The notes under the pieces were generated by a model. It saw nothing but the letters and a program-made list of their open reading frames with translations. It was not told the origin of the DNA and searched no databases. The position numbers were made by a program, and so were the translations under genes. Positions 27,723-35,800 of a stretch of DNA of 64,000 nucleotides are shown here, in pieces (within the stretch, counting starts at the first letter, position 1; each line of letters opens with the position of its first letter). Origin of the DNA: JAHBNG01 sp039028975 (GTDB lineage Bacteria; Chloroflexota; Anaerolineae; Caldilineales; Caldilineaceae); the NCBI GenBank assembly GCA_039028975.1, contig JBCCHB010000089.1, positions 3,434-67,433 of the forward strand, in the 5' to 3' direction.

Positions 27723-28038
27723 AGAATAGCTCCCCAGGTATTTCTGATCTTGATATGGTGATTGTAATGAAAATCGTATTTTAGATGTTTACTCGACAGG
27801 CTAGGCTACGTTTTTCATACGAAGTGGAATTATACCACACGGGAAATTGGCTGTCTGAATTGGGCAGTGCTATGATTCTTATCTATAATTAGAATTTATC
27901 AAGCGGTCGACTTCAAAATAGGTGTTAGCGAGGCTCTGTCAGAATAATAAAATACTTGTTTTGAAACAGAACGACTATAATCTGACAGTAAGTCTGCCAG
28001 TAACTTAAATCGTCTTTTATTGTTAAGGAGCTATAAAA
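27723..28038. promoter_or_regulatory. Divergent promoter region
   Basis: 316 bp between the divergent amidase and PH-domain genes. A TATAAT hexamer at 27976-27981 lies 58 bp before the PH-domain start; possible -35 elements upstream (TTGTTT, TTGAAA) are at non-ideal spacing. AAGGAG before 28039 is the ribosome-binding site. No gene seen. Confidence 0.4.
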
Positions 28039-28596
28039 ATGGATCGCAACCAAATTCGTTCGATTGTTCAAGGACAATTTCAAACATCAATTGCCCAAAG
28101 TGGCGTAGAGATTACAGCAATACCAGAAGACCAACTCAATGCAATAACCACTGCGCTAGCCGATAGTCTATTTTCTATCTTCGACGCTATTGAAGATGAA
28201 AGTGTTGTCCCTATGGCAAGCAACGTTCCTGCTGCTTCTCATTCAACCCCCAGAGAAGAGGACGAGCCAGAACGTGTTTTGTGGACGGGTCGCCCCTATC
28301 TATCCATTGGAATTCGTTATGAGTTGACGACTGAACGGCTACGTATTATGCGGGGCGTACTCAGCCACAATTTGGATGAGGTTGAACTCGTTCGGATACG
28401 AGATACGAAAGTCAAGCAACATCTTGGTGAACGAGCTGTTAACATTGGGGATATTACAATTGTTAGCAACGATCCCTCAACGCCCGAAATTGTCCTGAAC
28501 AACGTAAAAGATCCGAAGAGCGTACGGGAACTGATTCGCGAAGCCGTGATGGTAGAGAAGGAGAAACGAGGGTTGCACTATCGAGAAGAGATGTAA
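28039..28596 (+). CDS. Bacterial PH-domain (bPH2/DUF304-like) protein
   Basis: 185 residues. The N-terminal 70 residues are probably helical (QIRSIVQGQFQTSIAQ, then LADSLFSIFDAIEDE). After a short linker comes a bacterial pleckstrin-homology-like domain (about 78-170). It has the typical opening RVLWTGRPYLSIGIRYELTT, then ERLRIMRGVLSHNLDEVEL and VRIRDTKVKQ, and a strand GDITIVSND, with a final helix SVRELIREAVMVEKEKRG. Such domains are often structural or regulatory modules with no enzymatic activity. No membrane segment. AAGGAG upstream. An inverted-repeat element follows the stop. Confidence 0.8.
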   Translation: MDRNQIRSIVQGQFQTSIAQSGVEITAIPEDQLNAITTALADSLFSIFDAIEDESVVPMASNVPAASHSTPREEDEPERVLWTGRPYLSIGIRYELTTERLRIMRGVLSHNLDEVELVRIRDTKVKQHLGERAVNIGDITIVSNDPSTPEIVLNNVKDPKSVRELIREAVMVEKEKRGLHYREEM

Positions 28597-28623
28597 GCGT
28601 CGCCCTTTGTTATATTCATCTCT

Positions 28624-28683
28624 GTTTCAAAACCGGAGTTTGGTCCCTTCCACAGTGAGTGCGGAAAACGCTGGTTTTGAAAC
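28624..28683. repeat. Hairpin repeat family R3, copy 1
   Basis: Arms 28624-28641 and 28666-28683 pair at 16 of 18 positions (perfect GTTTCAAAACC/GGTTTTGAAAC ends) around a 24-nt loop. The core AAACCGGAGTTT recurs in the hairpin at 63572-63628. It lies between the PH-domain and Rieske genes. It may act as a terminator but lacks a clear T-run. Confidence 0.6.
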
Positions 28684-28754
28684 GGCTATGATATCGCTGA
28701 TATCGCTCGACCCTAAAAAGTAACCCGTTTGAGATTCTTTATAAACCTGTAGTC

Positions 28755-29735
28755 ATGGCAATAATCACCGCTGAAGACCAACTACTGCATAATGAGTGGC
28801 ATCCTGTCTATCCGTCAGTCAAATTGGCCGATGGCATGGTTCATGGCGTACGACTGCTTGAAGAAGATATTGTGATCTGGCGCCTGGATGGCAAGGTGAT
28901 GGCTTGGCAGGATCTCTGTATTCATCGGGGCAGTCGCTTATCCAAAGGTCAAGTCCAGGCAGGTTGCTTGGTCTGCCCATACCACGGCTGGTCTTACGAT
29001 GACTCTGGTCGATGCACCCATATTCCAGCCCACCCAGAACAAACGCCACCGACAAAAGCGAGAGTCAAATCGTTTAACACCTGCGAGGCGTATGGGATGA
29101 TTTGGATCTGCGTAGAAGAACCAGAGCAAGAAATTCCACCTTTTCCAGAGTGGTGTAACGATGAATTCCGGAAACTGTTTTGTGGACCGTACACTGTCAA
29201 TGCCAGTGGTCCACGAGTTATCGAAAACTTTTTGGATATCGCCCACTTCCCCTTTGTACATGAAGGCATACTGGGTGATCAAGGACATCCAGAGATTGAG
29301 GACTACGAAGCAGCGATTGGACCAGAAGGCGTAGTTGCTCAGGGTGTACGAGTCTATCAGCCGGATCCTTATGGGACGGGACAGGGTGATACAGTCTCTT
29401 ACACCTACAAAGCATTGCGTCCCCTAACGGCCTACTTGCTCAAAGAGTCAGACGGCCCCCGTTTTTCCATTTTGCTGATGATCACTCCTCATTCACCGAA
29501 TGAGAGTACAGCATGGATGTGGATGGCCATGAACTATAGTCATGATACGCCAGAGGATGAGTTGGTTGCATGGCAGGATCAGATCTTTGAGCAAGATCGT
29601 CCCATATTGGAAAATCAGCGGCCCGAGCTACTGCCGCTTGATCTTCAAGCTGAGCTTCATCTCAAGTCGGATCGATTAGCGTTGGCTTATCGACGTTGGC
29701 TCAATGAGTTGGGGATGACCTTTGGAACTGCGTAG
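28755..29735 (+). CDS. Rieske non-heme iron oxygenase, alpha subunit type
   Basis: 326 residues. The N-terminal Rieske [2Fe-2S] domain has CIHRGSRLSKG and CPYHGWSYD (ligands Cys, His, Cys, His, about 55-80). The catalytic domain contains ENFLDIAHFPFVHEG (about 155-169), giving the mononuclear iron ligands together with a later Asp. The size and layout match the vanillate O-demethylase/choline-type single-component oxygenases rather than the larger benzene dioxygenase alpha subunits. The reductase partner is not in the window and the substrate is unknown. It is convergent with xylB, with 18 bp between the stops. Confidence 0.88.
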   Translation: MAIITAEDQLLHNEWHPVYPSVKLADGMVHGVRLLEEDIVIWRLDGKVMAWQDLCIHRGSRLSKGQVQAGCLVCPYHGWSYDDSGRCTHIPAHPEQTPPTKARVKSFNTCEAYGMIWICVEEPEQEIPPFPEWCNDEFRKLFCGPYTVNASGPRVIENFLDIAHFPFVHEGILGDQGHPEIEDYEAAIGPEGVVAQGVRVYQPDPYGTGQGDTVSYTYKALRPLTAYLLKESDGPRFSILLMITPHSPNESTAWMWMAMNYSHDTPEDELVAWQDQIFEQDRPILENQRPELLPLDLQAELHLKSDRLALAYRRWLNELGMTFGTA

Positions 29736-29753
29736 TCTCATGAATATAAAGAC

Positions 29754-31238
29754 CTATAATGCATCAAATGTCGGCTTAAGGGCTGGATAGAGCTGACGAT
29801 AGTGCTGATACATGGTCTCGTATGTTGAAACATTTTCCGCTGGAGATGTACTACCCGTGAGCTGAATGACGCTATCGCAAGCCGCATCTACATCACGCCA
29901 AATACCCGTACCCACGCCTGCCAACAGCGCCGCACCATAGGCTGCCCCCTCAGTCGTATTCACCGTTACCAACTCACTGTCCAAAATGTCAGCCAATATC
30001 TGACGCCAGAGTGGGCTTTGGGCACCACCTCCAGAGACCCTTACCTGGGTAATTTGGCTTAGGCCAGCCCCTTTCATCAATTCAAAGCTATCCCGAAGCC
30101 CAAAACCAACGCCCTCTAACACGGAGCGGGTCATATGGGGTTGGGTATGGCGAACGGTCAGCCCAACAAAAGCCCCTCGGGCCAACGGATCGGGATGGGG
30201 GGTGCGCTCACCCGTTAAATAGGGTAAGAACAGTAACCCTTCACAACCTGCAGGAACATCTGTGGCTGGGACCAGAAGTTCATCAAAACCAATGCCAGAA
30301 GCCAGCGTATCCCGATACCAGCGTAGGCTTCCAGCCGCCGATAGCATGACGCCCATAAGATGCCAGCGGTCTGGCACGGAATGGCAAAATGCATGGAGTC
30401 GGCCCTCTGGCTCAATGGTTGGCTGGTTCGTTGTAGCAAAGACTACACCAGAGGTCCCCAGTGATAGAGAAACCACGCCCTCTTTAACCGCTCCCATTCC
30501 CACTGCTCCTGCAGCCTGATCACCGCCACCACCGATGACAGGAGTCCCTGCTCTCAAACCCGTTGCAGATGCCGCTTCTTCCGAAAGCAATCCTGTAATC
30601 TGCGGGCCTTCATGGGTCGGCGGCATCCATTCAGCAGGAATATCGAGCGCATCAAGCACATCACTGGCCCAGTCTCGGGTACGCACGTTGAGCAGAAGCG
30701 TTCCAGCCGCACCAGCCCGATCCGTTGCCAGCGTGTTCGTTAATCGATAGCGTACATAATCTTTGGGTAGGAGCACATGCCGGGTTTTGGCATAGATCTC
30801 TGGCTCGTTTTCCTGAACCCACAAAATCTTGGGTGCGGTAAAGCCCGTAAGTGCATCGTTGCCCGTAATTTCGATAAGGCGCTCTTTACCTAACCGTCGT
30901 CGAATTTCATCACATTGCTCTCCGGTGCGCTGATCATTCCATAAGATGGACGGATGCAGTACTTCACCATCCCCATCAAGCAGGACCAAGCCATGCATTT
31001 GTCCAGTCAACCCGATACCGATTATCTCTTCCACAGAGACATCTGTCTGGGCCAAAAGCTGTTGAATACTATCAACCGTACCATCCCACCAGAGGTGAGG
31101 GTGTTGCTCGCTCCATAGTGGCTTGGGTGTTTCAAAAGAGTATTCAGATGCAGCAACACCTACAACATCTCCCTGTTCATCAATAAGAAGGGCTTTGGTT
31201 GCGGTTGTTGATGAATCGATGCCTAGCAAATAAGCCAT
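29754..31238 (-). CDS. xylB: Xylulokinase
   Basis: 494 residues, FGGY carbohydrate kinase. It phosphorylates D-xylulose to xylulose 5-phosphate for the pentose phosphate pathway. Features are the N-terminal phosphate-binding strand LLGIDSSTTATKALLID, the substrate region GLTGQMHGLVLLD, LWNDQRTGEQC, and the second domain with GGGGDQAAGAVG and SLGTSGVV; FLPYLTGERTPHPDP precedes the C-terminal FGGY-type VSGGGAQSPLWRQ. These residues match XylB better than glycerol or gluconate kinases. AAGGAAGC upstream supports the start. No xylose isomerase or transporter gene lies nearby. Confidence 0.92.
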   Translation of the reverse strand: MAYLLGIDSSTTATKALLIDEQGDVVGVAASEYSFETPKPLWSEQHPHLWWDGTVDSIQQLLAQTDVSVEEIIGIGLTGQMHGLVLLDGDGEVLHPSILWNDQRTGEQCDEIRRRLGKERLIEITGNDALTGFTAPKILWVQENEPEIYAKTRHVLLPKDYVRYRLTNTLATDRAGAAGTLLLNVRTRDWASDVLDALDIPAEWMPPTHEGPQITGLLSEEAASATGLRAGTPVIGGGGDQAAGAVGMGAVKEGVVSLSLGTSGVVFATTNQPTIEPEGRLHAFCHSVPDRWHLMGVMLSAAGSLRWYRDTLASGIGFDELLVPATDVPAGCEGLLFLPYLTGERTPHPDPLARGAFVGLTVRHTQPHMTRSVLEGVGFGLRDSFELMKGAGLSQITQVRVSGGGAQSPLWRQILADILDSELVTVNTTEGAAYGAALLAGVGTGIWRDVDAACDSVIQLTGSTSPAENVSTYETMYQHYRQLYPALKPTFDAL

Positions 31239-31378
31239 AAAAAGCTTCCTTTTTGTGCATTGAAAATGGTTTTATGGTATACTTTTTGTCAAATAGACAT
31301 GTGAAGAATAAATGGCTTTCGGGCTCACCTTCCAGGAATATATTCACCTTCACGAGGAGAAGAGCTGTATCTGGCCAC

Positions 31379-31473
31379 CTATACTTTGCCAGAAAAGTCT
31401 TGCCCTTTCTTTTGACCAATCCACTCGAGGGGATTCTGAGAAAGGAAGATGAATTTTTCTGGCCGTTTATATA
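31379..31473. repeat. Dispersed repeat family R1, copy C
   Basis: Inverted orientation relative to copy A. GCCAGAAAA is at 31388-31396 and TTTTCTGGC at 31455-31463, and the complement of the GGATTGGTCA and GGGCAAGACTTTTCTGGC boxes lies in between. The element is intact, about 94 bp, and lies in the spacer between xylB and the L,D-transpeptidase gene (31239-31745), which otherwise has no credible gene. Confidence 0.75.
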
Positions 31474-31745
31474 GCGTAGGGTACCATACAGACAATTTTT
31501 GACAAATCATCAATCATTGGTATATGCCTTGCGTATATGCGGAGAAGTCATGAGTAGTGCTTCTGCAGTACCCTCTTCGCGAGATGTTGTTCATTCTTCT
31601 TAAACTTGGTTACCCACTACCAATATACTTCACTACGACACGATCTACTTTACTGATTGCCATCTACCCTTTTTGCCCAAATTGCATATCACTTAGGGCA
31701 AGTCTCTATCATTATTTTTATTTCTTGAGCTTAATAGGTCTCGAT

Positions 31746-32534
31746 ATGATATCCAAAAGAATTTTCATCAAAATTTTATCCTTTGGGCTTGCTGGCCTCT
31801 ATTTTGGCATCTTTACGCTATCGGCCATGGCCCAAACTGGGGAAATCCGTAATGGACGAAGTTTGGAGATGCAAGATGTAGATATGCTGGCATCCGCACC
31901 ACGCTCCACGCTAGGAGTCAGCCCCTCTCTCACTCAAACAGACGATGAAGAAATGGAGAGCACTTCCCTCATTCCTCCCCTACCTTTCACCGGTCCACAG
32001 GTTGGCCCCCTTGTGAAGAGGCAACTTCCAGACATTGAGACGAGAACACGTGCCCTAGAGCCTCTGCCCACCGATGGCAGTGAGCCATTTGAGTTTCCCG
32101 AAGATTTAGGTGAAAACGAGCACTGGATTCGGGTCAATCTAACAGAGCAGTTGGTTACCGCCTATGAAGGCACAACGCCCATGCGTTCATTCCTCGTTTC
32201 GACAGGTGTGCCCGGCTTCAATACCGTCACTGGTGAATTCCGTGTGTGGCTCAAAGTGGCAGAGCAGGTTATGTCTGGGGGAGAGCCAGGGACATCAGGC
32301 TATTACTATCTACCCGAAGTGAAATGGGTCATGTACTTTTACCAAGAATATGCACTACATGGTTCCTACTGGCACGACAACTTTGGCAACCCTATGAGCC
32401 ACGGGTGTGTTAACATGACGAATCTGGATGCAAAGTGGCTCTTTGATTTTGCTGGGCCTGTTTGGGATGGTGAGACGGTCTGGTATCGTTCAACTGCAGA
32501 GAATCCTGGTGCTAGGGTGATCGTCCACTACTAA
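31746..32534 (+). CDS. L,D-transpeptidase (YkuD family), secreted
   Basis: 262 residues from the ATG at 31746, chosen because it begins a signal peptide (ISKRIFIKILSFGLAGLYFG, cleavage likely after SAMAQ). The reading frame is open further upstream but that extension is implausible. After a low-complexity region, the YkuD domain (about 125-262) starts WIRVNLTEQLVTAYEG. It carries the catalytic motif HGSYWHDNFGNPMSHGCVNM, with the Cys nucleophile in SHGCVN. L,D-transpeptidases make 3-3 peptidoglycan cross-links or attach proteins to the wall. A hairpin terminator follows. Confidence 0.88.
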   Translation: MISKRIFIKILSFGLAGLYFGIFTLSAMAQTGEIRNGRSLEMQDVDMLASAPRSTLGVSPSLTQTDDEEMESTSLIPPLPFTGPQVGPLVKRQLPDIETRTRALEPLPTDGSEPFEFPEDLGENEHWIRVNLTEQLVTAYEGTTPMRSFLVSTGVPGFNTVTGEFRVWLKVAEQVMSGGEPGTSGYYYLPEVKWVMYFYQEYALHGSYWHDNFGNPMSHGCVNMTNLDAKWLFDFAGPVWDGETVWYRSTAENPGARVIVHY

Positions 32535-32567
32535 TGGGAACTTGTTTTGGCTAGCCGAGTACATTCG

Positions 32568-32614
32568 GAAAGGATTGGGATCCTGATTGAAGTTCATTGG
32601 GTCTCAATCCTTTC
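32568..32614 (+). terminator. Hairpin terminator after the L,D-transpeptidase
   Basis: GAAAGGATTGGGA (32568-32580) pairs with TCTCAATCCTTTC (32602-32614), one mismatch, 21-nt loop. It is followed by TGCAACTTTTG, a weak T-tract. Confidence 0.5.
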
Positions 32615-32743
32615 TGCAACTTTTGTCAACGCCCCTGCCTTGAAAATAACAAATATGAAAAGATTAGAAGGATTAAGAATCTGTGAAATCTTTTCATATC
32701 TGTTCGGTTTTTATCTTTCCGCAGTGAGTCTCGATGCGTGAAT

Positions 32744-32835
32744 ATCTGCCCTGAAAGTAGGAAACAGATTCAGATGGATTAGCCGGATCTTTTACATCCT
32801 CTGTGGCGCATCTTGAGCCGTGAAAAACTACTGAT
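32744..32835. repeat. Dispersed repeat family R2, copy 2
   Basis: Same orientation as copy 1 at 22614-22704. Its last bases (CTACTGAT, 32828-32835) coincide with the stop codon and final two codons of dnaE, so the element either ends exactly at, or includes, the dnaE 3' end. Confidence 0.75.
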
Positions 32836-35800
32836 TTTCTTCTTCCACTGATACTTCAACCCGGAAATACTTGGCCAAATCGCTGACCAGTCGCTCATTG
32901 ATGGTACAATAGTCGTTGGGAAAGGCCAATTTAGTCGCTCCATTTGTCCCATCAATGGTGATATAGAATTCATTGCGCCCACGTGGGTCAGAGAGCCGCT
33001 CCCGCATCTCACGCAGTCGATATTTGTCCCGATCCAAGTTCCCGCTACGGGCAAACACAACCTGAAGACGTCGCTGAGCTTTGCCATTTTGCCCAGCGCC
33101 ATTTTCGCTAGCGCTGTCTTCTGCAGAAATAGTCTCCTGAGCGTGTAGTTGGGCTAACTGTCCTGTAGCACCGTTGGATGGATGAGCCTCGGCGTTGCTG
33201 GCCCCATTTTGTGTACCATCATGTTTCACATCTATACCATTGTCATTACTCAATCCATTAGAACCATTTTGGGTACCGTTTGTATGATGGGGGCCTGTTT
33301 TGCTGATGCTTGTTCCGTTTTCAGTTGTTTCGTTCCTACTTATCCCATTGTTCGCGGATCGGCTGCTATCTGTTTCATTGCCATCTGTTTCACTACCCGT
33401 TGCCCCATTTGGGCCACTGCCTACGGAAGAACCTTTGTCTAATACTGGCGCTGACGCCTCATCCAATTTCGTATTTGACAAGGTTGGCGAATCTGCCTCT
33501 TGCAAATTCGCTCCTGTTTGCATGTCGGTCGCCTCATCAGCAGACATCTCTTGCCCTACTTCGCTATCTGTATCTATCTCATCGAGTCCCGCTGATTCTA
33601 CCGTTTGTTGGACCGGTTCAAGGATAGAAGGATCTCCTGCTCTATCTATCTCTCCGTTGCTCTGTCTACTCACAGCCGACTTTGGCTCAGCCACTGGAGA
33701 ACGGTCTCCATTGACTACCTGAGCAGCTTCTGTGGGATTCACTGAGTTCGTTTTAGCGTCTATATCTTTGGTAGATCCGTTCTTCCAATCGGGCAGATCG
33801 TTCTTAAAAGGACTCTCCTCTTCTGGGGGAATAAATTCACCCAACTCACTAGGGAAGGGATCCAGATAGTCTGAATTCACCGGTAAGGTAGGTGCTTGCT
33901 CGGCATCATCATCTTCTGTGGTTGGCGTGTAATCTAGCTCTCGTACGTCGACTTCATCGCTTTCATTGATTTCGTCGACAACAGGTACGCCATTGATGGT
34001 AGGTACAACATCGATAAGGGTTTGCTGGGGAGATGGGGTTGCTTCGGCAACAGCCACAGCTTGCTCTACGTAATTTTGAATGGTATCAGCTAGGACACTG
34101 GTTTGGCCTTCTCTAGTCTGTGCCGTGCCCTTAACGAGCACAACTGTATCAGGGATTAGCTTCTCTTTTTCCTCTGCGTATGTTGTCGGGAAGACAACCA
34201 CATCACATTGACCGGCTAGATCCTCTAGCGTAACAAATGCCATGGGATCCCCTTTCTTGGTGATGATGGTGCGCACCCCAGCGATCATACCAGCCATTGT
34301 CACGTTCTGACCATCGTGAGATTCACCCAGCTCGTTGCACTGACAGGTGACAATTTTGCCCATGTCCAGGCTCAAATGCTGCATGGGGTGGCTCATGGCA
34401 TAAACACCCAGAAATTCCTTTTCCCACTGAAGGCGATCTTTACCTTTGGCCTCCTCTATATCAGCTAATTTAATAGGCGCAGCCTCAGCAGCACCCGCGT
34501 CATCCATTAGATCAAACATGGAAAGCTGACCACTGTCTCGAGCGCTATGGGTAGAAGCGGACGAAGCAACCATCTGGTCCAATACGGCGAGAAGTTGGCT
34601 GCGTTTGCCAAAGCGATCAAAAGCCCCTACCTTAATCAAACACTCCAAGGAACGCTTGTTCACCTGCCGCAGGTCGACTCGATCACAGAAATCTTCCAGA
34701 CGCTTGAACGGACCACCTTCGTTGCGTGCGTCCAAAATTACCTGAACCGGCCCCTCGCCCACATTCTTGACTGCTGCCATACCAAAGCGAATGGCGCTGC
34801 CCTCTGGCACAGGGAAGGTGAAGGCCATATTCAGATCTCGAGCTGCGGCTGATTCCACGTCTGCTGGCAACTCCTGAATCTCGAAATCCAACCCGCTGTA
34901 GTTGACGTCCGGCGGCAGCACATCAATACCCATCCGGCGGCATTCGTTGATAAAGTTGATCACCTTCTCTGTTTTATCGCGCTCAATGAGCAACAGAGCC
35001 GCCATATACTCAACTGGGTAGTGCGCTTTAAGATAAGCAGTTTGGACCGTGATGACCGCATAGTCAGCCGCATGGCTGTTATGCACCAGAATGTCATTCG
35101 CAATAAAGTTATGAGTCTGAGCAACCTCAAGGTCATAGGTCTGTTTTTCACCGACATACTCTATGGAAACGACTTTGTCCCAATAAATGTCGCTATTGGC
35201 GTATCGTCTTAATTCGTCATTTTGAAAGTACTCAGCCAGCCGCTGGATGGTTGTACGAGTAAAGCCTGATTTTGCGGCATTGCCTGTTGGATAGAATTCC
35301 CGTTGAGCAACACCACATTCATGGTTAAGCTGGGGCCAAGTTACGCCTGCTTGCTCTTTGGCCGCCCGAACATGCTCTTTAATGGCAACTGGAATTACAT
35401 CTTTTGTACCTGAACTAGATGGGGCTGTTAACAGAAGTCGGTTTAACAGGTGCACTTTCTCCTGATTGACAAAGTGCTGCCCAATCGATTCCCTAAAGAT
35501 GGAGATATTCTCATTGCCCGTAATAAATAGCTGATATCCAACCCGCCCTTCCTTGTATGGAAATGTGACCGTTCGCAATCGGCTAACAATATTTAAACGG
35601 AGTAGAAGGTGCTGCAATTGATGGGCCAGACGATTAGACGATGTCGCGTAAAAAAGATTACGATCACTTTCATTAATATGACCGTCGCCTTCCCACATAC
35701 GAGAGAGCAGCAGCGAGATTGAGTGGTTGTTAAGCTCAAAGATGGCCGATGGGATCTCTTTCCCTAGCGCGTTCTTACCCCAAATACTGTGTTCTTTGGC

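Noticed and set aside
31557..31745. 63-residue N-terminal extension of the L,D-transpeptidase
   Set aside because: The signal peptide starts at 31746; the extension would bury it and has no family support.
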